A stretch of 64,000 nt of DNA, from NCBI GenBank assembly GCA_947492175.1, contig CANLMQ010000025.1:24212-88211 (forward strand), written 5' to 3'. The position numbers were made by a program, and so were the translations under genes. Below are positions 42,643 through 51,334 of this stretch, piece by piece. The stretch is from an uncultured Draconibacterium sp. (GTDB lineage: Bacteria; Bacteroidota; Bacteroidia; Bacteroidales; Prolixibacteraceae). Numbering within the stretch: the stretch's first letter is position 1; each line of letters begins with the position of its first letter. Under the pieces are notes generated by a model. It had not been told where the DNA came from and did no database searches. It was given only the letters and a program-made list of their open reading frames with translations.

Positions 42643-43509
42643 ATGCTTAATGTCGGACTTATAGGAAATACGGAAATTCTTGAGCCTTATGTTACTAATA
42701 TAAAAAAAAACGATGCTATAAACATTATCGGTAAAGCATCGGTAGGCACAAATGCACAACTAAATAGTTTTCATTTTTCTATTCCGGAATTTAATCGCGT
42801 GGAGTTGATTGAAAGAGCCGATGTTATTTTAATGGACAATTCTACGCCGCTTCCGTTTAAGTTTATGCGCGATATTATAAAAAAGTCGAAGCATATTTTT
42901 TGTGCCGAATATCCGGATTTAACCATTGACGAATGCACCGAACTAAACAAGTTAATTAACGAATCGAGATCGGTGGTTCAGGTTAGTAATCCTTACTTTT
43001 TTACCCCGGCTATTCAGTGGATGAATAAAAACATCTCAACCCCTGCATTTATTGATTATTCAAATTTTGAAAAAAATGCTGCCGGAGAAACCGGTTCGTT
43101 ATTTCCAATGCTGATGATGTTGCTTGGTTCAACCGGAATAAGTCCGAAAAAAATCGGGACAGTTACTTTTCCCGGCTACAATAATTCAAAATTTACAAAC
43201 GTTCGGCTCGAATTTAGTGATGCATCAGTGGTAAATCTTAATTTTGGCAGTCTTGAATCGCTCAAAAACTTTAAGCTGCGAATCTATTCCGACAATCAGT
43301 TTGCCACCTTCAATTTTACCAAAAGTAAATTTTTGTGCGATAATAAGCCTATCGATCTGGAAAGTTATTCAAAAGTTGATGAACTTGATTTGTTTGTTGA
43401 CTCCATACTTGGAAAAGCAAAAAAAATATCGACTTTAGAAGATTACCTTATCGCCATGCACGTGGCCACAAAAATTAATAAAAAGATTGCACAGTTTTCA
43501 ATTCATTAA
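42643..43509 (+). CDS. Gfo/Idh/MocA-like Rossmann-fold protein
   Basis: The 288-residue protein has the N-terminal nucleotide-binding pattern MLNVGLIGNTEILEPYV (GxxGN, one Gly fewer than the classic GxGxxG), AEYPDLTIDECTELNKLINE matching the region after the catalytic lysine loop, and a C-terminal beta-sheet domain. The catalytic Lys of the EKP motif is missing: the segment reads FCAEYPDLTI. With the shortened glycine loop, this suggests a degenerate oxidoreductase or a binding protein. It is downstream of a TATATTTG element and followed by the sugar transferase gene, so a role in surface polysaccharide sugar metabolism is possible. I start at 42643, not at the TTG three codons earlier. Confidence 0.75.
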   Translation: MLNVGLIGNTEILEPYVTNIKKNDAINIIGKASVGTNAQLNSFHFSIPEFNRVELIERADVILMDNSTPLPFKFMRDIIKKSKHIFCAEYPDLTIDECTELNKLINESRSVVQVSNPYFFTPAIQWMNKNISTPAFIDYSNFEKNAAGETGSLFPMLMMLLGSTGISPKKIGTVTFPGYNNSKFTNVRLEFSDASVVNLNFGSLESLKNFKLRIYSDNQFATFNFTKSKFLCDNKPIDLESYSKVDELDLFVDSILGKAKKISTLEDYLIAMHVATKINKKIAQFSIH

Positions 43510-43523
43510 TAAGCATAAAAATA

Positions 43524-43531
43524 TACTTTTG
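43524..43531 (+). promoter_or_regulatory. -7 promoter element of the sugar transferase gene
   Basis: TACTTTTG, 73 nt before the ATG at 43605. The leader contains a run of 10 T. Confidence 0.5.
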
Positions 43532-43604
43532 CGGCAATATTTTTTTTTTGTTGTCGTTATAACGATGATTTGCATTGTTATAAAAACCACACTTAATCGC
43601 TTAT

Positions 43605-45023
43605 ATGAATAAACCGAAGCAGGTTGCCAAATATTTATTCTTCGATTTTTTTGCTGCCGCAATTGCCTGGGCTACATTTTTTGTTTATCGCAAAAAAGTA
43701 ATTGAACCACAGTTTTTTGGCGACTGGAATGTTCCGTTCGAATTTACTCCCCAGTTTTTTATGGGTCTTATTATCATTCCTGCATTTTGGATTACCATTT
43801 ACTACATAACAGGGTATTACAAAAACATTTACCGCAGGTCGAGATTATTGGAATTAGGCCAGACTTTTTCGGTAACAGTGGTAGGTGTTGTTGTTATTTT
43901 CTTTGCCTTTCTGCTTGACGACTGGATTGGATCGTACAAAAATTATTATCAACTGTTTTTTACCTTATTTATATTACATTTTTCGATTACCTATATCTTC
44001 AGATTAATACTGACCACACAAACCATTCACAATATTCATAAACGAAAAATAGGTTTTAACACACTAATAATTGGCAGCAACGAAAAAGCGTTAAAAGTAT
44101 ACCTCGAGATGACCAATCAAATTCGCCCTGCAGGAAATAAATTTGTAGGGTTTGTTGGGGTAGACGGTAACGACGATGCTATTTTAAGTAACCATCTTAC
44201 CAATCTTGGACAGATATCGGACATAATTGATATAATTGAAAACCAAAACATTGAAGAAGTTATATTAGCACTAGAAACCAAGGAACATGAAAAACTGAGT
44301 GAAATACTCACCATTATAGAAAACCGCCAGATAACCATTTGGGGAATTCCTGACTTATACGACCTCCTTTCGGGAATGACAAAAACCAACACTATTTTTG
44401 GTAGCCCGCTAATTAAAATCAGCAACGGATTAATGTCGGGCTGGCAGGAAAATACAAAACGTTTACTGGATGTTGTATTCTCTTTAATAGCAATAGTTCT
44501 GTTTTTACCCCTATTTATAGTTTTGGCAATAATTATAAAAACAACATCAAAGGGGCCAATTTTTTATAAGCAAGAACGTATTGGCAGATTTGGCAGGCCG
44601 TTCTACATATACAAACTTCGCAGTATGGTTGCCGGTGCTGAAAACGGAACACCCGCTCTTTCGTCGGAAACAGATGAACGAATTACAGCAATTGGCAGGT
44701 TTTTACGCAAAACACACCTCGATGAAATTCCGCAATTCTACAACGTTATTACCGGAAGTATGTCATTGGTTGGTCCTCGCCCGGAGCGTGAGTTCTATAT
44801 TGAACAGATTATAAAAAAGGCTCCACATTACACACATTTACATAAACTTCGTCCGGGAATAACATCGTGGGGACAAGTAAAATACGGTTATGCTTCGAAT
44901 GTGGACGAAATGCTGGATCGATTAACTTACGATATGATGTATCTGAAAAACATTTCGCTTTATATCGATTTTAAAATACTGATATACACAATAATGGTAA
45001 GCGTAAAAGGCAACGGAAAATAA
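43605..45023 (+). CDS. Polyprenyl-phosphate sugar-1-phosphate transferase (WcaJ/WbaP-like)
   Basis: The 472-residue membrane protein has four or five N-terminal helices (about 10-130), a cytosolic Rossmann-like domain (about 145-260, FNTLIIGSNEKALKVYLEMT) and the catalytic bacterial sugar transferase domain after a membrane-associated helix (about 285-310, LLDVVFSLIAIVLFLPLFIV). Catalytic motifs: GPIFYKQERIGRFGRPFYIY, LRSMVAGAEN, LRKTHLDEIPQFYNVITGSM and VGPRPEREFYIEQ, with the Asp-Glu pair in HLDEIPQ. It starts exopolysaccharide or O-antigen synthesis by loading a sugar phosphate onto undecaprenyl phosphate. No other polysaccharide gene is adjacent apart from the Gfo/Idh/MocA-like protein upstream. 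Confidence 0.94.
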   Translation: MNKPKQVAKYLFFDFFAAAIAWATFFVYRKKVIEPQFFGDWNVPFEFTPQFFMGLIIIPAFWITIYYITGYYKNIYRRSRLLELGQTFSVTVVGVVVIFFAFLLDDWIGSYKNYYQLFFTLFILHFSITYIFRLILTTQTIHNIHKRKIGFNTLIIGSNEKALKVYLEMTNQIRPAGNKFVGFVGVDGNDDAILSNHLTNLGQISDIIDIIENQNIEEVILALETKEHEKLSEILTIIENRQITIWGIPDLYDLLSGMTKTNTIFGSPLIKISNGLMSGWQENTKRLLDVVFSLIAIVLFLPLFIVLAIIIKTTSKGPIFYKQERIGRFGRPFYIYKLRSMVAGAENGTPALSSETDERITAIGRFLRKTHLDEIPQFYNVITGSMSLVGPRPEREFYIEQIIKKAPHYTHLHKLRPGITSWGQVKYGYASNVDEMLDRLTYDMMYLKNISLYIDFKILIYTIMVSVKGNGK

Positions 45024-45026
45024 AAA

Positions 45027-45344
45027 TCAAAAGGAAAAACCGTACTCCTTTTCAACCTTTGCCACCCTTACTTTAAACGATTTATACCACATTTCTTTGC
45101 CCAGTTTGCGAGCAACTGAATGTTCCATGTTTTCTTTCCACGCCTGAATGGCTTCCAGGCTCTCCCAATACGAAACAGTTATTCCAAGCTCATTCCTTGC
45201 CGACTCAGCTCCTAAAAAACCTTTCTGCTTAGTTACTAGTTCCATCATTTTTTCCGACATGGCGGCATAGCCCTGGTCTCCTTCTGTTCTTTCGGATGTA
45301 AAAATTACCGCATAATAAGGAGGTTTTGGTGTTTTGCTAATCAT
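45027..45344 (-). CDS. Antibiotic biosynthesis monooxygenase (ABM) domain protein
   Basis: The 105-residue protein is a single ABM ferredoxin-like domain: YYAVIFTSERTEGDQGYAAM, MMELVTKQKGFLGAESARNE, LGITVSYWESLEAIQAWKEN and a C-terminal WYKSFKVRVAKVEKEY. Such small dimers have varied oxygenase, haem or small-molecule roles and the family name is not a function claim. It overlaps thpR by 4 nt (ATGA) and ends 3 nt from the convergent sugar transferase gene. It is the last gene of a three-gene operon. Confidence 0.9.
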   Translation of the reverse strand: MISKTPKPPYYAVIFTSERTEGDQGYAAMSEKMMELVTKQKGFLGAESARNELGITVSYWESLEAIQAWKENMEHSVARKLGKEMWYKSFKVRVAKVEKEYGFSF

Positions 45345-45907
45345 ATTAATTTGAATTTCTTTATCACCTTGTAAAGTGACCCTTCCGGACTTAAAATGCT
45401 TTGGTACAGAATGAATTCTTTTACATCAACGGTCTGAAAATCCGCATCATCTAGTTTATCCATAAACGAATAAAATTTGTTTTTGTTTTTCAGGTGTCTA
45501 ATCCTCCCGAGTGTTAAATGAGGTCGAAAAACCTTTAACTCCTCCTGATATCCAACTGCAACTACGTTTTCTTCAAGTTCAGTCACCAGTGCCGACAACG
45601 AATCAGAATCAGCAATTCGTAAAAATACAACACGGGGTTGCCCCTTACTTTTAAAATAACCGGCACCTTTTATTTTAAGCTGAAAGGACCTGCCTGCCTC
45701 TGCAACTTCTTCCAACCTTCCAACCAGCGCAGACAACTGATCTTGCGTTGTATGTCCCAAAAACCGTAAAGTAAGATGAAGATTATCATCATCGACCCAT
45801 TTTATAGTTTCTCCGACAAAAACTTTTCTGAAAATTCTATACTGTTCCAGGAGTTTCTCTTCAGGATGAATTTTAACAGCAATAAAAGTCCTTATTTCCT
45901 GTTGCAT
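45341..45907 (-). CDS. thpR: RNA 2-prime,3-prime-cyclic phosphodiesterase
   Basis: The 188-residue 2H phosphoesterase has both catalytic HxT motifs: NLHLTLRFLGH (H44, T46) and FRPHLTLGRIRH (H130, T132). The N-terminus RTFIAVKIHPEEKLLEQY is also typical. ThpR opens 2-prime,3-prime-cyclic phosphates at RNA ends and ligates in reverse in vitro. Length is standard. The start codon touches the stop of the upstream gene (TAAATG) and the stop overlaps the ABM gene, so the three form one coupled operon. Confidence 0.94.
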   Translation of the reverse strand: MQQEIRTFIAVKIHPEEKLLEQYRIFRKVFVGETIKWVDDDNLHLTLRFLGHTTQDQLSALVGRLEEVAEAGRSFQLKIKGAGYFKSKGQPRVVFLRIADSDSLSALVTELEENVVAVGYQEELKVFRPHLTLGRIRHLKNKNKFYSFMDKLDDADFQTVDVKEFILYQSILSPEGSLYKVIKKFKLI

Positions 45908-46492
45908 TTACAAATAGCCTAATTCGATTAAAGTTACAATTTCTTCCAGAATCTTATCTTCATCTTCGGGTTCATAACCCGCTTTCAGATTATTTTTAAA
46001 CAAGCGGGCAATTCCCTGCCAAAATACAGCACTCACATCGCCTCTGAAATCCTGAATTAAACTATACGGGGTACGTTCGGTTTCACGATTTATCAATTTC
46101 AAAAGAATCCGACCATCCGATATCGACCACTTTTTCATTTTCTCCTTGTGCTTGTCGAGCAGCTCCTTTTCCAGTTGTTTCATCATTCGACGGCGTTCTT
46201 TTTTACTCTCAAGTGCGTAATACTCCGGCTCATATTTTTCCAAAAGCTCGCGGGCCTCAACAGCTACCGGGTAAACCTTTTTCACTTTCTGAACATACCT
46301 CGAATACCGGCGATATTGCCGTTTGTTTTTAAACTCCCGTTGCGGAAATACCACTACTTCCTTTATGTTTTTAAAAATAATGGTATCGCCATTTTCAACA
46401 TACCCCATAAATTCCTTAATCGTGTCTTGTTCCTGGCCTTTAGAAACCGCACAAACACCAAATAAAAAAAGTATGAGAATTAGCTTTTTCAC
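45908..46492 (-). CDS. DUF4294 exported protein
   Basis: With the GTG start at 46492 this is 194 residues: a signal peptide (VKKLILILFLFGVCAVSKGQ), then the DUF4294 body with EFMGYVENGDTIIFKNIKEV, VVFPQREFKNKRQYRRYSRY, VKKVYPVAVEARELLEKYEP and ISDGRILLKLINRETERTPY. The family is Bacteroidota-specific and secreted to the periplasm; the function is unknown. An ATG at 46552 opens the same frame but would put a promoter inside the gene and spoil the signal peptide: a TTG-N19-TACTTTTA promoter lies at 46541-46512. It heads the operon with thpR and the ABM gene. Confidence 0.85.
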   Translation of the reverse strand: MKKLILILFLFGVCAVSKGQEQDTIKEFMGYVENGDTIIFKNIKEVVVFPQREFKNKRQYRRYSRYVQKVKKVYPVAVEARELLEKYEPEYYALESKKERRRMMKQLEKELLDKHKEKMKKWSISDGRILLKLINRETERTPYSLIQDFRGDVSAVFWQGIARLFKNNLKAGYEPEDEDKILEEIVTLIELGYL

Positions 46493-46511
46493 GTAAACAT
46501 TTTTAAAAACA

Positions 46512-46570
46512 TAAAAGTAGAACGAATAATGTATTTTACAATTGTACCCCATCCAAAGTTTATATATTTG
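46512..46570. promoter_or_regulatory. Back-to-back promoters sharing an ACAATTGT palindrome
   Basis: The palindrome ACAATTGT (46538-46545) supplies a TTG to both strands. Plus strand: TTG 46542-46544, 18 nt, TATATTTG 46563-46570, driving the arginine deiminase-like gene at 46612. Minus strand: TTG 46541-46539, 19 nt, TACTTTTA 46519-46512 (one mismatch), driving the DUF4294 operon. Confidence 0.7.
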
Positions 46571-46611
46571 CCCTTTTCAAACTGGCGAAAGCTACAAATG
46601 GTATACGAAAA

Positions 46612-47871
46612 ATGAAAACAGCAGTTCATTCTGAGATAGGGAAATTGGAAGGTGTTCTTATTCACACACCCGGTTCGGAAGTGGAAAATATGACACCTGA
46701 AAATGCAGAGCGTGCATTATACAGCGATATATTAAATCTTTCGATTGCTTCTACAGAATATGCCCAGTTTGCCGGTGTACTCAAAAAAGTTTCTACAGTA
46801 CTTGAAGTAAAAGATTTGCTTACCGACATACTTCGCGACGAAAAGGTAAAAAGCCGGCTTTTAGAAGAAATTTGCATTACGGAGCACCTCGACTCCTGCC
46901 ACCAGCTGCTTGAAGCTCCCCCATCGGAACTGGCAAAATTACTGCTTGAAGGAGTTGTGTTGGAGAAAAACAACCTGACAAACTACCTTAGCAACGAACG
47001 TTTTTTGCTTCGCCCGTTACACAACCTGTTTTTTACACGCGACTCGGCCATGGCAATGAACAACCACATGCTGATCGGGAAAATGGCCAATCCGGTACGC
47101 CAAAGAGAATCGGTTATTATGGAAGCGCTTTACCAGTACCATCCGGCTATTGAAACAGAGACTTTAAATCCGGGGAAACCCCGCCAGGGTTTATTGGTAG
47201 ACCGGGGCTCGAAAATTGAAGGTGGCGATGTTCAAATTGCCCGTGAAGATATCTTTGTTATTGGAACAGGAGTTCGTACAAGCACACAGGGAATCGATTT
47301 TATTATCGAAAACATCAAACAACTGAAAAAGGAAAAACACCATATTATTGTTCAGGAACTGCCTTCAACACCCGAGTCGTTTATCCACCTCGATATGGTT
47401 TTTACTTTTCTGAATACAGATGCCTGTATGGTTTATCCGCCAGTAATTTTTGGTATGAGCCGGTATAAAACCATCCACCTGGAAATTGAAAACGGTAAGG
47501 TTACCCAAATTGAAGAAATGCCTAACATACTAAAAGCTCTGAAAAAACTTGGGATGGATTTAAAACCCATTTACTGCGGAGGCAACAACGATCCGTGGAC
47601 CCAGGAAAGAGAACAATGGCACAGCGGAGCAAACTTTTTTGCTTTTGCACCCGGGAAAATAATTGGCTACCAACGCAATGTTCACACCATTGAAGAACTG
47701 CATAAAAATGGTTTTGAGGTTTTAGCTGCAACTGATGTTATCTCAGGACAAGTATCGCCCGATGATTACAAAAAATGTGTGGTTACCATTGCTGGTTCGG
47801 AACTTGCACGCGGAGGAGGTGGCGCACGTTGTATGACACAACCTTTTAAAAGAGAAAAAGTAGACTGGTAG
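46612..47871 (+). CDS. Arginine deiminase family enzyme
   Basis: The 419-residue protein belongs to the guanidino-group-modifying enzymes that hydrolyse arginine to citrulline and ammonia. N-terminal GKLEGVLIHTPGSEVENMTP is the substrate-loop region of ArcA. HNLFFTRDSAMAMN contains the conserved Arg-Asp, IEGGDVQIA the Glu-Gly-Gly-Asp, FIHLDMVFTF the catalytic His with its Asp, and GSELARGGGGARCMTQPF the nucleophile C407. All catalytic residues are present. There is no arcB or arcC nearby, so citrulline may be used by another pathway. Arginine itself is the expected but unproven substrate. Promoter as described at 46512-46570. Confidence 0.88.
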   Translation: MKTAVHSEIGKLEGVLIHTPGSEVENMTPENAERALYSDILNLSIASTEYAQFAGVLKKVSTVLEVKDLLTDILRDEKVKSRLLEEICITEHLDSCHQLLEAPPSELAKLLLEGVVLEKNNLTNYLSNERFLLRPLHNLFFTRDSAMAMNNHMLIGKMANPVRQRESVIMEALYQYHPAIETETLNPGKPRQGLLVDRGSKIEGGDVQIAREDIFVIGTGVRTSTQGIDFIIENIKQLKKEKHHIIVQELPSTPESFIHLDMVFTFLNTDACMVYPPVIFGMSRYKTIHLEIENGKVTQIEEMPNILKALKKLGMDLKPIYCGGNNDPWTQEREQWHSGANFFAFAPGKIIGYQRNVHTIEELHKNGFEVLAATDVISGQVSPDDYKKCVVTIAGSELARGGGGARCMTQPFKREKVDW

Positions 47872-47929
47872 ATCATGATTAATAGTTGCAGAATACAGGT
47901 TATTGACAAAGCTTTGATTGTTGATCACA

Positions 47930-47965
47930 TCAATCTTTTCAATCTTCTATCAATCAATTTTCAAC
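47930..47965. repeat. CAATCTT word repeat upstream of the TrmH gene
   Basis: caatcttttcaatcttctat and caatcaattttcaacc repeat the same words as the region at 24351-24388. The stretch lies in the 170-bp gap before the methyltransferase start. Confidence 0.45.
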
Positions 47966-48040
47966 CTGACTCCTCTTTTGCAAATCAAGACTGAAGCTGT
48001 ATCTTCCACTATAATTGAATATTTTTCACACATAAAGATT

Positions 48041-48568
48041 ATGCGCAAATTAAGAAATAAAGAACTGAACCGTTTATCTGTTGAAGAATACAAAAGCACG
48101 CAAAAAACACCCATTGTTGTGGTTTTGGATAACATTAGAAGTTGTAATAATATTGGATCGGTATTTCGTACTTCGGATGCTTTGCTGATAGAAAAAATAT
48201 ACCTCTGCGGCATAACGGCCACACCTCCCAATAACGAAATTCGTAAAACTGCCCTGGATGCCGAAAAATCGGTTGACTGGGAATATCATGAAAACACCGA
48301 AGATGTGGTGAAAAAACTCCAAAACGAAGGATTTACGGTTTATGCCATCGAACAGGTAGAGAACAGTATTTCGCTCCCCGATTACACACCAGCCCCCGGA
48401 GAAAAACCGGCTTTGGTTTTTGGAAACGAAGTAAAGGGCGTAAAACAATCGGTGGTTGATATTTGCAATGGCAGCATTGAAATTCCGCAATTCGGAACCA
48501 AACATTCTTTTAATATTTCGGTTAGTGCCGGTATTGTTTTGTGGGATATTTTTCAGAAAGTGAACTAA
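48041..48568 (+). CDS. TrmH/SpoU family RNA methyltransferase
   Basis: With the ATG at 48041 this is 175 residues: MRKLRNKELNRLSVEEYKST, then the knotted SPOUT domain with IVVVLDNIRSCNNIGSVFRT (motif 1, Asn and Arg), CGITATPPNNEIRKTALDAE, ALVFGNEVKGVKQSVVDICN (motif 2) and IEIPQFGTKHSFNISVSAGI (motif 3). These bind SAM through the knot and methylate a ribose in tRNA or rRNA. It lacks the extra N-terminal RNA-binding domain of RlmB. A longer frame starts at 47918 but its extra 41 residues are not conserved and derive from the CAATCTT repeat. The target nucleotide is unknown. Confidence 0.92.
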   Translation: MRKLRNKELNRLSVEEYKSTQKTPIVVVLDNIRSCNNIGSVFRTSDALLIEKIYLCGITATPPNNEIRKTALDAEKSVDWEYHENTEDVVKKLQNEGFTVYAIEQVENSISLPDYTPAPGEKPALVFGNEVKGVKQSVVDICNGSIEIPQFGTKHSFNISVSAGIVLWDIFQKVN

Positions 48569-48685
48569 AAAACAACATATTTGTCACAAAAATTCAGATG
48601 GGTAGCGTGTGAATCAGATTTATAGTTCGTAGTTCTCATTTCAAACATTTTCTTTATTTTTATTGAAAATCAAAACATAGTTTAA

Positions 48686-49993
48686 ATGAGCACCCCGCAA
48701 AATATGCCCGAAGAGTTTTTACAGTTTATCTGGGAAAACCGGCTTTTTAAGTCGGAGAATTTAAAAACAACAGAAAACAACCAACTTGAAATTTTAAACC
48801 CGGGCAAACGAAACACAAATTCAGGACCTGATTTTTTTAACGCCAAAATAAAAATTGAAAAAACTATTTGGGTAGGCAACATCGAAATACATAAAAAAGC
48901 ATCCGACTGGCAAAAACACAATCACCAAAACGACAAAGCTTACGATAATGTAGTTTTACATGTAGTTGAAACCTACGATACACCAATTATCCGACGTAAC
49001 GGAGAAACCATTCCTGCACTGGTATTGGATTACCCCGAACACCTTCGGGATAATTATAAAAAGCTGTTGGATGCCAAAACCTGGATTGCCTGTCAGAAAA
49101 ATTTCCATAAAATAAATCCCATAGTTTTGCAACTTGGATTTAACCGGCTTATGATTGAACGCCTTGAGAACAAAACGGAAGAAATCCTTGAACGATTGCA
49201 ACACAACAACAACGACTGGAACGAAACATTTTACCAGATGTTGGTACGTATGTTTGGATTCAAAGTAAATGCCATTCCTTTCGAATTGTTGGCAAAATCG
49301 CTCCCCATGGGTATTCTGGCAAAACACAAAAACAGTATTTTTCAGTTGGAAGCTTTACTTTTTGGAAACTCGGGTTTGTTAAACAACCAGCTGTTGGGCG
49401 ATGATTATTTCCTTCGACTAAGAGATGAATATTCATTTCTCTACAAAAAATACAAGCTAAAAGCCATCGAAGGTCATCTTTGGAAATTTATGCGGTTACG
49501 CCCCGGCAATTTTCCAACAGTCAGAATATCTCAACTGGCCGCTCTAATTTACAAATCTCAAGGACTTTTTTCTAAAGTTACAGAACTTGAAAACATAACA
49601 GAAATACGGAATCTTTTTAAGGTAAAGGCTTCTGATTATTGGAATTCTCATTACAATTTTAACAAGACCTCAAAAACAATAGCAATAAAAGAACTGGGCG
49701 AAACATCTTTAAACATTCTAATAATCAATGTAATAATTCCTTTTCTTTTTGTTTACGGAGAAAAACAAAACAAACATTATCTAAAAAACAGGGCATTGGA
49801 ATTTTTAGAGCAACTCCCGGCTGAAAATAATTCAATTATTACAAAATGGAAGGAGCTTGGTATTGAAGCACGCTCAGCCTTCGAGTCGCAGGCTTTACTT
49901 CAACTAAAAAACTCATACTGTAAACCAAAAAAATGCTTAAATTGCCACATAGGAGCAAAGTTGGTAGCTGCACCTGAAAACCAAAATCATTAA
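48686..49993 (+). CDS. DUF2851 family protein
   Basis: The 435-residue protein matches the Bacteroidota DUF2851 family by MPEEFLQFIWENRLFKSENL at the start, ILNPGKRNTNSGPDFFNAKI, WVGNIEIHKKASDWQKHNHQ, NVVLHVVETYDTPIIRRNGE, and the C-terminal LKNSYCKPKKCLNCHIGAKL with CxxxxCxxC-type cysteines. Near-identical residues in the first 100 positions (GDFF, EIH, SDW, H) look like an endonuclease-type (PD-(D/E)XK-like) core, but I cannot confirm this and the function is unknown. It has no signal peptide and is 6 nt before the potassium channel gene, so the two are co-transcribed. Confidence 0.88.
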   Translation: MSTPQNMPEEFLQFIWENRLFKSENLKTTENNQLEILNPGKRNTNSGPDFFNAKIKIEKTIWVGNIEIHKKASDWQKHNHQNDKAYDNVVLHVVETYDTPIIRRNGETIPALVLDYPEHLRDNYKKLLDAKTWIACQKNFHKINPIVLQLGFNRLMIERLENKTEEILERLQHNNNDWNETFYQMLVRMFGFKVNAIPFELLAKSLPMGILAKHKNSIFQLEALLFGNSGLLNNQLLGDDYFLRLRDEYSFLYKKYKLKAIEGHLWKFMRLRPGNFPTVRISQLAALIYKSQGLFSKVTELENITEIRNLFKVKASDYWNSHYNFNKTSKTIAIKELGETSLNILIINVIIPFLFVYGEKQNKHYLKNRALEFLEQLPAENNSIITKWKELGIEARSAFESQALLQLKNSYCKPKKCLNCHIGAKLVAAPENQNH

Positions 49994-49999
49994 AAAAAT

Positions 50000-51043
50000 A
50001 TGTATAGCCAACAGTACAATAAATTTCATGAGGTTTCAAGCAATACAATAAAGATTGGTGTTGGCTTATTGGTTTCAATTCTGCTTTTTGGCACTGTCGG
50101 CTACTATTACATTGAAAATCTTACCATTCTACAGAGTCTTTACATGACCGTAATTACTATTTCAACGGTAGGATTTAAACATGTTGGACACGAACCCACT
50201 GAAAATGGGATGATTTTCACTATCGTCTTAATTATTATGAGTTTGGGTAGTTTGGCATATGTGGGCTCAAATATGGCACGTTTTGTTTTTGACGGAGAAT
50301 TGGCAAACTATATAAAAACGTACAGAGTGGATAAAAAAATTGCAAAATTAAACGACCACGTTATTATTGTGGGCTACGGAAGAAATGGTGAGCAGGCAGC
50401 CATGGAACTGGAAGAAAATGGAGTTCCGTTTGTTATACTCGATAAACGCGAGAATGTAATTTCCAGGATACGCCAAAATGAAAGTTTACTTTATATCAGA
50501 GGCGATGCCACTCACGAAGATACGCTGGAACAAGCGCGTATACATAATGCCAGAGCACTTATTGCCACAACCCCCGACGATGCGGATAATGTTTTTGTGG
50601 TGCTAACAGCCCGAAGTATGAACCCGGGATTAACAGTTATTAGTCGGGCTTCGGAACTGGAAAGTCAAATGAAATTAAAACGTGCCGGTGCTACCAATGT
50701 AATTATGCCTGAACGCATTGGAGGACAACGAATGGCTAAACTGGTCCACCAACCCGATGTTGTAGAATTTATCGAGTATATTTTACTTCAAAAAACACGA
50801 GATGTTAGTCTTGAAGAAATTCCATGTAAAAACCTGTCACAGCGTTTTGTTGGAAAATCTATTTCAGATTTAAAAGTACGCGAACAAACAGGCGCCAATA
50901 TAATAGGGATAAAAATAAGTGGAGCCCGCTATGTTTTTAATCCCGATCCGCAAATGATACTTTCGCGTAACGATCAGCTTTTTGTATTGGGTAATCCGGA
51001 ACAAATTAAAAAACTGATCAAGGTTATGGAAAGTGAAGACTAA
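50000..51043 (+). CDS. Two-TM potassium channel with cytosolic RCK (TrkA-N/TrkA-C) domains
   Basis: The 347-residue protein has two helices (about 14-34 and 72-92) around a pore loop, TVITISTVGFKHVGHEP, then an RCK ring subunit: VIIVGYGRNGEQAAMELEEN (TrkA-N nucleotide-binding GxGxxG, about 113-132), VILDKRENVISRI, YIRGDATHEDTLEQARIHNA, VISRASELESQMKLKRAGAT, and a TrkA-C domain at 265-345. The layout is that of MthK-type ligand-gated channels. The selectivity filter reads TVGFK rather than TVGYGD, a change I have seen in related Bacteroidota proteins; ion selectivity may differ. Gate ligand (NAD(H), ATP or calcium) unknown. Confidence 0.9.
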   Translation: MYSQQYNKFHEVSSNTIKIGVGLLVSILLFGTVGYYYIENLTILQSLYMTVITISTVGFKHVGHEPTENGMIFTIVLIIMSLGSLAYVGSNMARFVFDGELANYIKTYRVDKKIAKLNDHVIIVGYGRNGEQAAMELEENGVPFVILDKRENVISRIRQNESLLYIRGDATHEDTLEQARIHNARALIATTPDDADNVFVVLTARSMNPGLTVISRASELESQMKLKRAGATNVIMPERIGGQRMAKLVHQPDVVEFIEYILLQKTRDVSLEEIPCKNLSQRFVGKSISDLKVREQTGANIIGIKISGARYVFNPDPQMILSRNDQLFVLGNPEQIKKLIKVMESED

Positions 51044-51284
51044 AAAAATCTATCGATACGAATAGCATGACTTAAAGATCACCAAACTATTAACCAACTA
51101 TATACTAACTCATTACAGCAATATTATTGAATTTTAATAATTACCCCAATAAAACACTCATTTATACCCAAAGTATTACTTATTAACTATAACAGAGTAA
51201 AGTTTTCCCGACAAATAAAACAATAATCGTTTCATCGTGTTTCATGCAACAACAAAGATTCCCTTCTCGAGTCATTTAAATTAT

Positions 51285-51292
51285 ATATGTTT
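51285..51292 (+). promoter_or_regulatory. -7 promoter element of the histidine kinase gene
   Basis: TATGTTTG fits TAnnTTTG and contains the ATG at 51287, so that ATG cannot be the start; the ATG at 51335 is used instead. Confidence 0.55.
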
Positions 51293-51334
51293 GCAAAAAT
51301 TATTTGCAGAAACGAAACAACACGTGAACACGTA

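Noticed and set aside
46493..46552. ATG at 46552 as the start of the DUF4294 gene
   Set aside because: A -33/-7 promoter lies within it and the signal peptide begins at GTG 46492.
47918..48040. Longer start for the TrmH methyltransferase
   Set aside because: The extra 41 residues come from the CAATCTT repeat and are not conserved.
51287..51334. ATG at 51287 as the start of the histidine kinase
   Set aside because: It lies inside a TATGTTTG -7 element and the extra residues are not typical.
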